64,000 nt of DNA, from positions 1,302,001 through 1,366,000 of the forward strand of contig NZ_CP031733.1 of NCBI RefSeq assembly GCF_003086355.1. Direction: 5' to 3'. This DNA is from Streptococcus chenjunshii (lineage in GTDB: Bacteria > Bacillota > Bacilli > Lactobacillales > Streptococcaceae). Positions 48,593-60,568 of this stretch are shown piece by piece; within the stretch, counting starts at the first letter, position 1; the number at the start of each line of letters is the position of its first letter. The position numbers were made by a program, and so were the translations under genes. The notes below the pieces were generated by a model. The model made no database searches, was not told where the DNA came from, and saw only the letters and a program-made list of their open reading frames with translations.

Positions 48593-50287
48593 TCACTCGT
48601 TATTGCTAGCTGAGCGCTCATCAAGCAGGCTGCTGAACCAGCGGCCGTTAAGAACTGTCGTATTAAGCTCTTCCTTGACCTCATCGGAAAGTGTGCTGTC
48701 TTTAGCCATTTTATCCAGAATTGTCTGCGCCTCTTCTGTATCAGTCGCTGCCTCAATCAGCGCTGTTTTTTTATTTGCTGTCAGAGACAAGACTGCTTCG
48801 TTTTTCTGGCTCCACTGCGGCCATTTTGTTAAATCGTCGCCGTTCGGACTGTCAGAGTGCAGAAAATTTTTAAGATAGGCTTTAAAATCTGCAGACAGAG
48901 CTTGAGCCCCTTTTTCTTCAAAGCTTTGCCCAATCATTGCAGTGTAGTTAGAAGGTTCCTGCAAAAGCGGTTCGAAAATTCCGTGAAAAGCACCGAAAGT
49001 CTCCGCTAAATCAGGAGTTACAGCCTTATCATCCCCATATGAAATCTCTCCGATAAAAATGGGGGAATCATATTTTCCGCCCAGTATACGGGCACTCTCC
49101 AGTGTATTTGATAAGCGGTAAAGCTGGCCGCCATAAGTTTTAACATAATTAAATTCAGCTGCTTTTTGCTTATCTGTGAAAAGCGACTGACTGCTGAAAT
49201 CAGCAGCAAAGCGCTCATCATAAGCAGCAAAAAGAGAAAACTCGTTCGTTCCTGTTATTAGCAGCAAAGGAACATCATTGATATCAGCTGTCTCAAAACC
49301 CTCTTCTGGAAGTACCGTTCCATCTTTATAAAGATGCGGGAAAACGCTCATACGAATCGCGGCATTACCCATAAGACCAGCCAGCCGATCAGCAGACAAA
49401 CCGTAAAGATAATCTGTCACCTCACTGTCAGCAGTCAGCAGCCAGTTTTTAGCTTCTTCGTCACTTTCCTTCACCTGATCTTCAACAACCAGAGGAGCTA
49501 AAGCTTCAGCAAAGGTCTCCTGGCTTTCTTTTTCATCAGCCAGTGTCATTCCGCCGCTAAAAGAAATAGCCTTATGGTATTTTCCAGCAAATACGGGAGA
49601 TATCAAACTGGCCATCACATCGCGGCCTCCGGCTGAAAAACCGACTAAGGTAATATTATTCTTATCGCCGCCAAAAGCAGCGATATTCTCCTCTACCCAG
49701 TCCAAAGCTGCAGCAATATCCAAAAGACTGTAATTACCTGAATTCTCTTTGTCACTGCCGTTTTTTAAGGCTGCCAGGGGATTGAACCCCAGCGCTCCCA
49801 GCCGGTAATTGACCGAGACATAGACCGCATTCAAGTCATTGACAAAAGAGTTGCCCTTAATTTCCTGTGAACTGCCTGTTTGGTTGTTCCCCCCATGGAT
49901 ATAGACCATAACGGGCAGATCGCCCTCCTTGGTGTCAGGGCGGACAACATCCAGATTCAGTGCATCTTCTGAACCGACAACTTGATCGTCAGATAATTGT
50001 ATGGCTGTATCACCGTAGTTATCAGCTGCAAAGATCCCTTCCCAGCTTTCTGCCTTTCGCGGTTCTTTCCAGCGCAGCTGGCCGCTAGGAGCCTGAGCAT
50101 AGGGGATACCCAGCCACTGCAGAGCCTTGTTTTCTTTATCTCTGACCCCTCTGACTTTGCCAGCAGCAATGGTCTGCGTCAGAGACTGATTAAAAGCTGC
50201 ACTTGATTCTTTATTATCGGTACTGATGCAGGCAACCAGAGAAATCCCCAATATCAAAGTCAGCAGGGCAACGTAAATTCTTTTCAT
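48593..50287 (-). CDS. Type-B carboxylesterase, lipoprotein
   Basis: 564 aa from the ATG at 50287. Signal MKRIYVALLTLILGISLVAC with Cys20. GVRDKENKALQWLGIPYAQAP and VMVYIHGGNNQTGSS are the type-B start motifs; nucleophile is in VGFSAGG, and a His in FGAFHGIFEP completes the triad. It hydrolyses esters at the cell surface. It follows the next secreted esterase by 17 bases, so the two form an operon. Confidence 0.88.
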   Translation of the reverse strand: MKRIYVALLTLILGISLVACISTDNKESSAAFNQSLTQTIAAGKVRGVRDKENKALQWLGIPYAQAPSGQLRWKEPRKAESWEGIFAADNYGDTAIQLSDDQVVGSEDALNLDVVRPDTKEGDLPVMVYIHGGNNQTGSSQEIKGNSFVNDLNAVYVSVNYRLGALGFNPLAALKNGSDKENSGNYSLLDIAAALDWVEENIAAFGGDKNNITLVGFSAGGRDVMASLISPVFAGKYHKAISFSGGMTLADEKESQETFAEALAPLVVEDQVKESDEEAKNWLLTADSEVTDYLYGLSADRLAGLMGNAAIRMSVFPHLYKDGTVLPEEGFETADINDVPLLLITGTNEFSLFAAYDERFAADFSSQSLFTDKQKAAEFNYVKTYGGQLYRLSNTLESARILGGKYDSPIFIGEISYGDDKAVTPDLAETFGAFHGIFEPLLQEPSNYTAMIGQSFEEKGAQALSADFKAYLKNFLHSDSPNGDDLTKWPQWSQKNEAVLSLTANKKTALIEAATDTEEAQTILDKMAKDSTLSDEVKEELNTTVLNGRWFSSLLDERSASNNE

Positions 50288-50304
50288 ACCGTCTCCTAAA
50301 ATGT

Positions 50305-51810
50305 TTATTTGCTTTGGGCATTCAACCAATCAAAGATATTGTCATAATCTTTCCCATCAACTTCTACTGTCGCAGAGCCTCCATTGCTTTTATTGTTGGC
50401 TTTAAAGCCGGACAGATCATCTGCCTTTTTAACAGCTTTGGCATCCTGAACGCCGGTTACCTGATCGTTAAAGAAGTAAACCCATGACCAGTGGCCGGCA
50501 TATTCTGTATCTTTCATATCAGAGCCTTCCACCGTCTTATAGTAAGAAAACCATTTATTATCAGCACCGCTGTCAAGCAAGGTCTTGTAAATTGGCAGCG
50601 AAAAGGCTTCAGGATCAACAATGGTATCATTGGCCGAATGGACAAACCAGATTGGAATATCCTTCAAGGCTGCCGCCTTTTCATCATCAAAATAAACATT
50701 TTCAGTAGGCACCATTGCCGTACCTGAAAGACTTTCTTCACTTGGAACTCTTGTATAGCTGCCATCTGCCTCACGTTCGTAATCATAGTAAGAGTAGGCA
50801 GTTGCTAAAGGTGCCAGCGCAGCAAAATAATCTGGATTATGAATGGCAAGGTTGAGTGTCATATAGCCGCCATTGGAGCAGCCGGACAAATAAATACGGT
50901 CTGTATCGACATCAGTATTCTGAGCGACATAATCCTTGATGGTGTCCATCAGTATTTCTGTATAGCGGGAAACACCTGCACCTGCACCATTGGTGCCATC
51001 ACCTTCATCCATCCAGTATGTCGGTGCCTGAACGACCAAAACATAGGCACCTGTTTGTTTGCCAGCAGTAAAATGGTTTTGGATATCTTCTCTGGCCAGA
51101 GCAACCACTTCGTTCCCTAAAAGTGCAATATCCGGATCTTCTCCGCCTTCGCCCTGACCATGAAGCCAGATAATCAAAGGATTCTTCTTGCCTTGGGACA
51201 GATCTTTCGGTTCATAGGCTGCATAATTTAAAGTCAGCTCTTCCTCTTCATCTGTCATCGGATTTGTGTAAGTACCGCTGAACGTTCCGCGGTTTTTAAA
51301 AACAGCAGCCTCTTGAGCGATACGGTTGTTAATCGCATCCGTTTCTGTACTGAGAGTGGCCGTCTGGTCATCTGCCGAAACCTGCAGACCTTTGATTGTT
51401 ACCTTATACTCACTTGACCATTGATTTTGGAAAATATCCAGATTATAAGTAAATGGGGAGGCTTCCCCAGCATTGTTTTCCGTATCAAAACTAACCGGCA
51501 TCTCAATAGTCACATATTTACTGTTGCCGTTTTTAATTTTTTTGCCGTTTTTATTTGATAAATAAACATTCTTAATCTTTCTATCAACGCCAGCAGTTGT
51601 GACTTTCAGATCATCTTTAGCAACCGAGCTGACCTCATTATCCAGCTCAACAATAATTTTTGGAACAGCAGGTCCAAACTCATATCCCTTAACCCCGATA
51701 TTAACCTTAGCAACATCCACAGCCAAATCCTTGGCCGACACACGGCTGCCTATTAAGCCAATACTTAAAAAAAGTAAACTTAAAGCAGCTATAACTGACA
51801 ATCTTTTCAT
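50305..51810 (-). CDS. Secreted esterase with N-terminal Ig-like domain
   Basis: 501 aa. Cleavable signal (MKRLSVIAALSLLFLSIGLIGSRVSA). Residues 27-165 look like a beta-sandwich (EstA-type Ig-like). The catalytic domain has IIWLHGQGEGGED, nucleophile LSGCSNGGYMTLNLA, Asp in HSANDTIVDP and His in YAGHWSWVYFFND. Resembles PHB-depolymerase-like or acetylxylan esterases. It likely acts on dietary or host-derived esters, substrate unknown. It is preceded by a repeat and a long leader. Confidence 0.82.
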   Translation of the reverse strand: MKRLSVIAALSLLFLSIGLIGSRVSAKDLAVDVAKVNIGVKGYEFGPAVPKIIVELDNEVSSVAKDDLKVTTAGVDRKIKNVYLSNKNGKKIKNGNSKYVTIEMPVSFDTENNAGEASPFTYNLDIFQNQWSSEYKVTIKGLQVSADDQTATLSTETDAINNRIAQEAAVFKNRGTFSGTYTNPMTDEEEELTLNYAAYEPKDLSQGKKNPLIIWLHGQGEGGEDPDIALLGNEVVALAREDIQNHFTAGKQTGAYVLVVQAPTYWMDEGDGTNGAGAGVSRYTEILMDTIKDYVAQNTDVDTDRIYLSGCSNGGYMTLNLAIHNPDYFAALAPLATAYSYYDYEREADGSYTRVPSEESLSGTAMVPTENVYFDDEKAAALKDIPIWFVHSANDTIVDPEAFSLPIYKTLLDSGADNKWFSYYKTVEGSDMKDTEYAGHWSWVYFFNDQVTGVQDAKAVKKADDLSGFKANNKSNGGSATVEVDGKDYDNIFDWLNAQSK

Positions 51811-51828
51811 TTCATCCTCCTCCTAATT

Positions 51829-52025
51829 AAAGATACAAAGGCCGTTTAAAAATCCGTATGAAAAGGCGGTAAGCCAGAAATCTCCGATTTCGTCTGCGCA
51901 CCTCTGCCAGGAAGGCTAGAAGAGTGCGTAACAGCTTTAACTTTCGAATTGCTTTTACCTTGTTCATCATAACGCAGTAGCCCAGTGACATTTTAACCGC
52001 TTTTCAAAGCTTTAAAATGCCTATC
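51829..52025 (-). repeat. SD-adjacent modular repeat, A variant with rearranged tail
   Basis: AAGATACAAAGGCCG begins 19 bases from the esterase start. Core GAAATCTCCGATTTCG is self-complementary. After GCTAGAAGAGTGCG the sequence changes to a reversed piece of the composite insert (GCAGTAGCCCAGTGACATTTTAACCGC ... AGCTTTAAAATGC). Confidence 0.78.
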
Positions 52026-52374
52026 GGACCTCACGGGAGTGGGAGTAAACTCAGCTAGTGGATATGAGTTCAGCCTCCAGCTCTTAAGACAGGTTCTCAG
52101 TCCTCTAGATTTCCCTACTGGACACCTTGACTTGAAAGCACCTTTTTAGGGGGACTGACTGCCCGCCTCCTCTTTAACGGCCTCTTGAAACGTTTACTTT
52201 TATATTTTTAACATTGCCTCCTTTCTCCGCTTCATTAAAACAATTAATGGTTTATCAAATCCAAATTCTGCACTTAGTTTGTGCCAAATTTGTCCTTCTA
52301 CCGTTTCGTTCAGTTGCTGAAAACAGCCAGCAGCTGCTTCTAGTGTACATTATTCTCATCTTCTGCTTAAACTT
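52026..52374. other. Long leader of the esterase operon
   Basis: No gene seen. On the minus strand it holds AAAGGAGG followed by a four-codon frame (ATG TTA AAA ATA TAA), possibly a leftover ribosome-binding site. Otherwise nothing I recognise. Confidence 0.4.
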
Positions 52375-52404
52375 ATCATAGCTTTAAAAAACTTTTTTTG
52401 CAAA
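52375..52404 (-). promoter_or_regulatory. Probable promoter of the esterase operon
   Basis: Minus strand TTTGCA - 18 bases - TATGAT. This puts the start about 560 bases from the first gene, with the repeat in the leader. Confidence 0.5.
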
Positions 52405-52412
52405 CGCTTACC
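52399..52412. promoter_or_regulatory. cre-like site over the esterase -35
   Basis: Minus strand GGTAAGCGTTTGCA differs from TGWAANCGNTNNCA only at the first base. Position over the -35 would give CcpA repression. Confidence 0.55.
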
Positions 52413-52528
52413 GATATTCCGTTGGATAATATCATTTTCCCCTATTTTTGTATAACAATTATTAAAACATGTATCAAAAATAACAGAATACCCGCTGGAT
52501 CTTTCCTGCAGCCTTTATGTCTGCAGTT

Positions 52529-52563
52529 AAAAAAATCACTTGACCGAACGATCAAGTGATTTT
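52529..52563 (-). terminator. bglP terminator
   Basis: Minus strand AAAATCACTTGA-TCGTTCGG-TCAAGTGATTTT followed by TTTAA. Confidence 0.9.
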
Positions 52564-52568
52564 CAGAG

Positions 52569-54521
<1,953 letters not shown>

Positions 54522-54550
54522 TCATTTTTATTTGGATAGATTAAGCTGTC

Positions 54551-54646
54551 AGAGCAAAAGAAAAACCTAAATAAACACCAAACCATCCCAAAAAACAAAA
54601 GACATGCTTCTGCCTTTGGCGTCAGTTTATGCATTTATTTAGGTTT
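54551..54646 (-). terminator. Antitermination-controlled terminator in the bglP leader
   Basis: AAACCTAAATAAA and TTTATTTAGGTTT pair and are followed by TTTCTTTT. The 5' arm overlaps the end of the RAT, so bound BglG prevents the stem. The loop of nearly 60 bases is longer than usual. Confidence 0.85.
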
Positions 54647-54669
54647 TGCCTGCTCACCAGTAACAATCC
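54642..54669 (-). promoter_or_regulatory. RAT (ribonucleic antiterminator) site
   Basis: Minus strand GGATTGTTACTG ... GCAGGCAAAACC, the nearly exact binding hairpin for BglG/LicT proteins. Confidence 0.92.
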
Positions 54670-54679
54670 TTATGTATCT

Positions 54680-54707
54680 ATCATAGCAGATTTTTTTCTT
54701 TTTGCAA
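54680..54707 (-). promoter_or_regulatory. bglP promoter
   Basis: Minus strand TTGCAA - 16 bases - TATGAT, just upstream of the RAT. bglP thus has its own promoter after bglG. Confidence 0.75.
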
Positions 54708-54716
54708 GCGCTTTTT
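54703..54716. promoter_or_regulatory. cre-like site at the bglP promoter
   Basis: TGCAAGCGCTTTTT overlaps the -35. It fits the core AA-n-CG-n-T of cre sites; CcpA repression by glucose is a reasonable inference. Confidence 0.5.
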
Positions 54717-54748
54717 TAATTTTTTTCTATATTTTCTTAAAAAAAGGA

Positions 54749-55585
54749 TTACTTAACGGTGTCCAGTCTTTGCAGATGGATTGTCAGATAAACCTGTTCA
54801 TCGCGGCTCATAGGGAAATCATAACGTTTTTCAACATAGTTTTTGATTTTTTCAGAACAGAAAAAGGCTTTAGGGTAATTTTGCCTGACCTGCTGAAAAA
54901 GAAAGGCATCATTTTGTCCCTGAACCAGACCGTTTATGACTCTTTGAGCAAAATACTGGACATGGGTGACAAAGCGGTTATAGCTGACAGCGTCTTCATC
55001 AGCTACCTCTCCATAGTGCAGGCGGACGATTTCTAAAATATTAGTCACCAGTTTGGTAATCTCCTGACCCTTTGCTAAAAGGCTGGAATCTTTTTGCGCA
55101 TTGATAAAATGCAGGGCGATAGCCGATACCTCAGTTTCCGGAACATCTACCTGCAGTTTTTGGGCAATGATATTCAAAGCATCTTGTCCCACCTGAAATT
55201 CTTTAGGAAAAAATTTACGGATTTCCCAAGAGAGAGGATTGGGAATTGATAAATTTTGTGACAGACGCTGAAGCGTATAGTGCAGATGATCAGCCAAAGC
55301 AATATATAATGAGGTGTCAAAAGCCGTCCCCAAAATTTCCTGACCATGTTCAATAATCGCTAAAACACTCTCCGTTTCTTCCGGACTTAAATCAAGGTAG
55401 ACACGGGACAGCTCATCTGCCTGCTGATTATCTTCTAAGATAAACTTTTTTTCAATTAGGGAAGAATCTACTGTTTCACCCGTTTTCTTTTGGAAACCGA
55501 GTCCCCTGCCCATGACAATCATTTCTCTGCCGCTGCTGCTTCTGGCTTGGACAACATTATTATTATAAACTTTTTCAATTTTCAT
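54749..55585 (-). CDS. bglG: BglG/LicT family transcriptional antiterminator
   Basis: 278 aa from the ATG at 55585 (MKIEKVYNNNVVQARS). Residues 1-55 are the co-antiterminator RNA-binding domain (NNNVV and GRGLGFQKKTGE), followed by two PRDs with LADHLHYTLQRL and ISAIALHFINAQ-like His motifs. PTS-phosphorylation of the PRDs controls RNA binding. The target RAT lies directly downstream in front of bglP. Confidence 0.93.
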   Translation of the reverse strand: MKIEKVYNNNVVQARSSSGREMIVMGRGLGFQKKTGETVDSSLIEKKFILEDNQQADELSRVYLDLSPEETESVLAIIEHGQEILGTAFDTSLYIALADHLHYTLQRLSQNLSIPNPLSWEIRKFFPKEFQVGQDALNIIAQKLQVDVPETEVSAIALHFINAQKDSSLLAKGQEITKLVTNILEIVRLHYGEVADEDAVSYNRFVTHVQYFAQRVINGLVQGQNDAFLFQQVRQNYPKAFFCSEKIKNYVEKRYDFPMSRDEQVYLTIHLQRLDTVK

Positions 55586-55623
55586 TCCTGACCCCGCCAC
55601 TTTTTCTTGAGCTTATTACCCGT

Positions 55624-55652
55624 ATCATAGCAAATCTCCCCTCTTTTTTCAA
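55624..55652 (-). promoter_or_regulatory. bglG promoter
   Basis: Minus strand TTGAAA - 17 bases - TATGAT, about 40 bases before the start. No RAT is visible here. Confidence 0.7.
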
Positions 55653-55742
55653 GACTGCATTCGATTTTTGAAACAGCCAAACTAAAGCCTGCCGAACTGC
55701 GAAACCATTTTTCTGAATACCGCCTTAATGGAAAAAACTCAC

Positions 55743-56810
55743 CTACTTGCGGTACATTTTGACTTGCAGATAAAGGTCATTATAGATGCCCAGCCAGTCA
55801 GAACCGAGGTTATCATAAACTTCGAGATTGGCAAGAGCTGCTTTATCGGGATAAAAAGCTGGGTTGCCTTTGACTGCATCAGGCAAAAGCTCCTTGGCAG
55901 CTATGTTGGGAGTTGAATAACCGATATATTGGGCATTTTGGGCCGCATTTTCCGGTTCCAGCATAAAATTGATAAAAGCATAGGCTTCATCAAGGTGTTT
56001 TGCTGTCCTAGGAATAACCAGATTATCAAACCATAGATTAGAGCCTTCGCTTGGGACAAAATAGACTAAATTGTCGTTGGCTGCCAGCATTTCACTGGCT
56101 TCCCCTGAAAAAGTAACGCCGACAGCGCCGTCTTCCTGAATCATATAAGACTTCATTTCATCACCGACAATTGCCTTAATATTGGGCACCAAATCCTGCA
56201 GATGTCTCTCTGCTTCCTGCAGTTCAGCTCTATTCTTAGAATTCAAACTGTAACCCAAGCTGTTTAAGCTGAAGCCTAAAACTTCCCGTGCACCGTCTAC
56301 CAGCATAATCTCATTTCTATATTCCGGGCGCCAAAGATCCTCCCAGTGCTGCGGAGCCTTTTGTAAAAGTTTTTTATTGTAAACGATGCCTACAGTGCCC
56401 CAAAAATAAGGAATTGAGTAGTCATTATTGGGATCAAAACGCTTTTCTAAAAATTCCGGGGCAATATTCTCCAGCCCATCAATCTTTGTTTTGTCCAATT
56501 TGATCAGGAGTTTTTCTGCTACCATCTTATCAATGATATAATCGCTGGGGACTGCAAGATCGTAAGTTGTTCCGCCTTGTTTTATTTTAGTGTACATGGC
56601 TTCATTTGAATCAAAGGTTTCATACTGCACCTTTATCCCTGTTTCCTCTGTAAATTCAGTCAGCAAATCCGGATCAATATAGTCCCCCCAATTGTAGATA
56701 ACCAGCTTATCTGCAGCAGGACCTGACTGTTTTTGCAGGAAGGCAGCAAGAGACCAGAGCACACCGATAATGATACAGATTCCAAGGAGGAAAGAATAGA
56801 GCTTACGCAT
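55743..56810 (-). CDS. potD: Spermidine/putrescine-binding protein PotD
   Basis: 355 aa from the ATG at 56810, which overlaps the potC stop (ATGCGTAA) and has AGGTGA upstream. N-terminal membrane anchor (LYSFLLGICIIIGVLWSLAAFL) without lipobox. LVIYNWGDYIDPDLLTEFTEETG and DLAVPSDYIIDKMV are typical PotD motifs. It binds polyamines outside the membrane for the PotABC transporter. Confidence 0.94.
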   Translation of the reverse strand: MRKLYSFLLGICIIIGVLWSLAAFLQKQSGPAADKLVIYNWGDYIDPDLLTEFTEETGIKVQYETFDSNEAMYTKIKQGGTTYDLAVPSDYIIDKMVAEKLLIKLDKTKIDGLENIAPEFLEKRFDPNNDYSIPYFWGTVGIVYNKKLLQKAPQHWEDLWRPEYRNEIMLVDGAREVLGFSLNSLGYSLNSKNRAELQEAERHLQDLVPNIKAIVGDEMKSYMIQEDGAVGVTFSGEASEMLAANDNLVYFVPSEGSNLWFDNLVIPRTAKHLDEAYAFINFMLEPENAAQNAQYIGYSTPNIAAKELLPDAVKGNPAFYPDKAALANLEVYDNLGSDWLGIYNDLYLQVKMYRK

Positions 56811-57582
56811 CAGTGTCACCTGCTCTTTCTTTAGAGATATAGTAATAACCGATAACTAAAAGAATGCTGAACAAAAAAACTACTGATGAGAGAGCATTAA
56901 TCTCTAGAGCAATCCCCTGCCGAGCCCGTGAATAAATTTCAACAGACAGAGTTGAAAAACTGTTTCCGGTGACAAAAAAAGTCACAGCAAAATCATCTAA
57001 AGAATAAGTGAAGGCCATAAAGTAGGCTGCGATAATACTCGGTGTTAAATAAGGCAGCATAACCTCTCTCAACATCTGTACAGAACTGGCTCCCAAATCA
57101 TAGGCTGCGCGGATCATGTCGATATCCATCGCCTTTAAACGGGGCAGAACCATCAGCACAACAATGGGAATCGAAAAGGCAATATGGCTGAACAAGACCG
57201 AAAACAGCCCTAAAGGGAAGCCGATACGGGTAAAGAGAAGCAGAAAAGCGGCCCCTATCATGACATCGGGAGCGACTAAGAGAACGTTGTTAAAAGACAA
57301 AAGAGTATTCTCATGACGCTGACGCCTCCCCCAAATAAAAACAGCTCCAAAGGTCCCTATCACCGTAGCCAGAAGAGCGCTCAAAAAAGCTAAAAAGAAG
57401 GTCTGCAGCAAAATCAGAAGTAAACGCTGATCCGCCAGCAAAGTCTGATAATGTTCCAAACTAAAAGCAGTAAACCCATTCATATGGCCTGCTTGATTAA
57501 AAGAATAGAAAATCAAATAAAAAATCGGTAAATAAAGAAGGAGAAAAACAAAACCTAAATAAACCGCTGCTACTTTTTTCAT
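56803..57582 (-). CDS. potC: Spermidine/putrescine ABC transporter permease PotC
   Basis: 259 aa, six helices. EAA loop YDLGASSVQMLREVMLPYLTPSIIAAYFMAFTYSLDDF. It pairs with PotB. It is separated from potB by 1 kb of repeat units, whereas the two are normally adjacent or overlapping. Confidence 0.95.
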   Translation of the reverse strand: MKKVAAVYLGFVFLLLYLPIFYLIFYSFNQAGHMNGFTAFSLEHYQTLLADQRLLLILLQTFFLAFLSALLATVIGTFGAVFIWGRRQRHENTLLSFNNVLLVAPDVMIGAAFLLLFTRIGFPLGLFSVLFSHIAFSIPIVVLMVLPRLKAMDIDMIRAAYDLGASSVQMLREVMLPYLTPSIIAAYFMAFTYSLDDFAVTFFVTGNSFSTLSVEIYSRARQGIALEINALSSVVFLFSILLVIGYYYISKERAGDTDA

Positions 57583-57592
57583 CCACTACTCC

Positions 57593-58555
57593 ACCAAGAT
57601 ACAAAGCCCGTTAAAAAATCCGTATGAAAATGACGGCAAGTCCGAAATCTTTGATTTCGTTGACGCGCCTCTGCCAAGACGACTAGAAAGCTGCGGTCGG
57701 CTGTGAAGACGACAAAGCTTTCAGACGGCTACGGTTAGGGGTGCTCTGTACTATTCCTACACCGATCGCGGTAAACACCATCTTTTTCACTAGGATTTTA
57801 GGGCGTGTTCAATTTCATCAAGATACAAAGGCCGTTAAGAACGCAAAGAGAAAATAGGAGCCTGACTGCCGAGTCACAAAAGACTCAAGGAAAGGCTGTA
57901 CTCACAGAGCAGCCACACTCGTAAGTCGCTGACGCATCCAACGATTGCGTCTCTTTTTCTCACAGCGTTTAGGCCGTGTTCAATTTCACCAAGATACAAA
58001 GCCCGTTAAAAAATCCGTATGAAAATGACGGCAAGTCCGAAATCTTTGATTTCGTTGACGCGCCTCTGCCAAGACGACTAGAAAGCTGCGGTCGGCTGTG
58101 AAGACGACAAAGCTTTCAGACGGCTACGGTTAGGGGTGCTCTGTACTATTCCTACACCGATCGCGGTAAACGCCATCTTTTTCACTAGGATTTTAGGGCG
58201 TGTTCAATTCATCAAGATACAAAGCCCGTGAAAAAATCCGTATGAAAATAGGGGATGGCAAGTGATGCCAAGGCATCACGATGACAGCCATCTTTTTCAC
58301 TAGGATTTTAGGGCGTGTTCAATTCACCAAGATACAAAGCCCGTGAAAAGAGCAAAGCAAAAATGACGGTAAGTCCGAAATCTCTGATTTCGCAGACGCA
58401 CCTCTGCCAGGATGACTAGAAGGGTGCGGCAGGCTGTAAAGACTGCAAAGCCTTCAGTCATCTACGGCTAGCTAACTTGGAATCAATTCTAAGCTTAGCC
58501 ATATCTTTTTTGCACAGCTCTTAGGCCGTATTCAGTTACACCAAGATAACAAAGG
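57593..58555 (-). repeat. Five-unit array of the SD-adjacent repeat inside the pot operon
   Basis: Order: A (57593-57816), C (57818-57986), A (57988-58208), B (58211-58323), A (58326-58538), then a remnant CACCAAGATAACAAAGG. The two first A units are near-identical over 215 bases. The first CAAGATAC is 12 bases from the potC start. The fifth unit's distal half matches 43230-43330 almost base for base. Each unit keeps its self-complementary core. Confidence 0.92.
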
Positions 58556-58600
58556 TAATGTCTGAAAATCGACACTTGCATCATACTGACAGGCCTTTGG

Positions 58601-59401
58601 TTAAGTCTTTGAGCCATGATCGCTCGTCAGCCACATCACAGCAGCCATTGCCAGAATTAAAACTAAGCCGATAGTTGAGCCCATACCCCAGTTTTGCGTC
58701 GTTAAAAAATGCTGCTCAATAGCGGTTCCAAGCGTAATGACACGGTTTCCGCCAATCAGCCTGGTCAGCATAAAAAGACTTAAGCTAGGAATAAAAACAG
58801 ACTGTACACCGCTTCTTACACCATTTAGAGAAAGCGGAAGGACAACTTTGCGAAAGGTCTGCAGTTCATCTGCTCCTAAATCCCGGCTGGCATTAAGCAA
58901 ATCCTGGTCAATACCGTCTAAAGCATTAAAAATCGGTAAGATCATAAAAGGAATTTCAATATAGGCTGCTACAAAGAGAAAAGAAAAATCAGTAAAAAGA
59001 AGCTGTTTCGGACCAATGCCAACAAAAGTCAGAAAATCATTGACGGCACCGCGCTGGCCAAAAAGCCCCATAAAAGCATAAGCCTTAAGCAGCAAATTAA
59101 TCCAAGTTGGCAGAACAATCAGCATCAGCCAGAGCTGCTTATACTTAAGCTTCCTTAGAATTAAAGCCGTAGGGTATGAAACAATCAAGGCGGCCAAAGT
59201 AATTATCGCTGCATAGAACACAGAATTCAGACTCATCTTGAGGTAAGTCCAGGAGCCAAAAAAAGCCCTGTAGTTGTCCAGAGTGAATTGCCCCTGCAAA
59301 TTGAAAAACGATTGATAAATAAGTAAAACCAGCGGTGCTAACACAAAAAGAAAAAGCCATAAAAAATAGGGCAAAGAAAAAAGATTGAGCCTTGTTTTCA
59401 T
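58601..59401 (-). CDS. potB: Spermidine/putrescine ABC transporter permease PotB
   Basis: 266 aa, six helices. EAA loop [25 protein letters not shown]. Starts inside the potA stop (ATGA). Length is normal, so the repeats downstream did not truncate it. Confidence 0.95.
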   Translation of the reverse strand: MKTRLNLFSLPYFLWLFLFVLAPLVLLIYQSFFNLQGQFTLDNYRAFFGSWTYLKMSLNSVFYAAIITLAALIVSYPTALILRKLKYKQLWLMLIVLPTWINLLLKAYAFMGLFGQRGAVNDFLTFVGIGPKQLLFTDFSFLFVAAYIEIPFMILPIFNALDGIDQDLLNASRDLGADELQTFRKVVLPLSLNGVRSGVQSVFIPSLSLFMLTRLIGGNRVITLGTAIEQHFLTTQNWGMGSTIGLVLILAMAAVMWLTSDHGSKT

Positions 59402-60540
59402 TTTTCTCCTTTCGCAATAGCATTAAGCAGACCCTCTTCGTGCTCTTCCATATCAACATATTCTTCAATCCGCGCTTCGAATTCGTCCCTGCTTTCATTA
59501 AGCCGCATGATATGGATATCTTCCGGACGAAAATCTAATCCGATGACTTCTCCTTCAATAGCCTTGCGTGTCGAATGAATAAGCCATTCGTTTCCCAATT
59601 CATCATAAGCTATGATTTCATAATGAACGCCGCGAAAAAGCTGAGTGTCGACCCTGACCTGCAGCTTACCGGCTTCTGGCAGAGTAATTTGCAAATCTTC
59701 CGGGCGGATTACCACTTCAACCGCTTCCTGCGGCCGCATTCCCCCATCAACTGCTTCAAAACGTTTCCCGTTAAATTCAACTAAATAATCGGCAATCATG
59801 GTTCCGGGTAAAATATTGGATTCACCGATAAAGGTGGCCACAAAATGATTAATCGGTTCATCGTAAATATCGACAGGCGTGCCGGACTGGACTACTTCCC
59901 CTTCATTCATGACAAAAATCCAGTCACTCATGGCAAGGGCCTCTTCCTGATCATGGGTCACAAAAACAAACGTAATACCCAGCCTCTGCTGGAGTTCCCG
60001 CAGTTCATACTGCATCTCTGTCCGCAGTTTTAAATCTAAGGCCGACAGCGGTTCATCTAAAAGAACAACCTTAGGACGGTTGATAATAGCTCTGGCAATA
60101 GCTACCCGCTGGCGCTGACCGCCTGAAAGTTTTTGAATCCGGCGTTTTTCCAGCCCTTCCAAACGCACCAGTTTAAGCACTTCATGAACACGCTGGACCA
60201 TTTCATTTTTCTCCACCTTCCTTAATTTCAAAGGAAAAGCAATATTTTCAAAAACAGTCATATGCGGAAAAAGGGCATAATTTTGAAAAACCGTATGCAC
60301 ATCGCGTTTATGCACCGGCACATCGTTGATTCGCCGACCGTCCAAAAAGACATCCCCGCCAGTCACATCGACTAAACCTGCAATAATATTGAGGATAGTC
60401 GACTTCCCGCTTCCTGAGGCTCCGAGCAGCGTATAAAATTTCCCTTTTTCTAACTCAAGATTGATATTTTTCAGGACAACTGTGCCGCTGTCTTCAAATA
60501 CCTTTGAGACATTTCTAAAGGCAATGATTGGTTCAGTCAA
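59398..60540 (-). CDS. potA: Spermidine/putrescine ABC transporter ATPase PotA, TTG start
   Basis: 380 aa. Walker [10 protein letters not shown], signature [14 protein letters not shown], Walker [15 protein letters not shown]-loop [13 protein letters not shown]; residues 240-345 are a TOBE/MOP-type domain. The TTG at 60540 is preceded by GGAGGA at 10 bases; nearby ATGs are out of frame and stop at once. Confidence 0.94.
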   Translation of the reverse strand: MTEPIIAFRNVSKVFEDSGTVVLKNINLELEKGKFYTLLGASGSGKSTILNIIAGLVDVTGGDVFLDGRRINDVPVHKRDVHTVFQNYALFPHMTVFENIAFPLKLRKVEKNEMVQRVHEVLKLVRLEGLEKRRIQKLSGGQRQRVAIARAIINRPKVVLLDEPLSALDLKLRTEMQYELRELQQRLGITFVFVTHDQEEALAMSDWIFVMNEGEVVQSGTPVDIYDEPINHFVATFIGESNILPGTMIADYLVEFNGKRFEAVDGGMRPQEAVEVVIRPEDLQITLPEAGKLQVRVDTQLFRGVHYEIIAYDELGNEWLIHSTRKAIEGEVIGLDFRPEDIHIMRLNESRDEFEARIEEYVDMEEHEEGLLNAIAKGEK

Positions 60541-60568
60541 AGCTCATACATCCTCCGATAAATCTCAT

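Noticed and set aside
52195..52210. Additional cre site TTGAAACGTTTACT
   Set aside because: Several conserved positions do not match when the central CG is aligned.
57593..58555. Possible CRISPR array from regularly recurring CAAGATACAAAG words
   Set aside because: Spacing is 110 to 220 bases and the intervening sequences are themselves repeated between loci; there are no short unique spacers and no cas genes.
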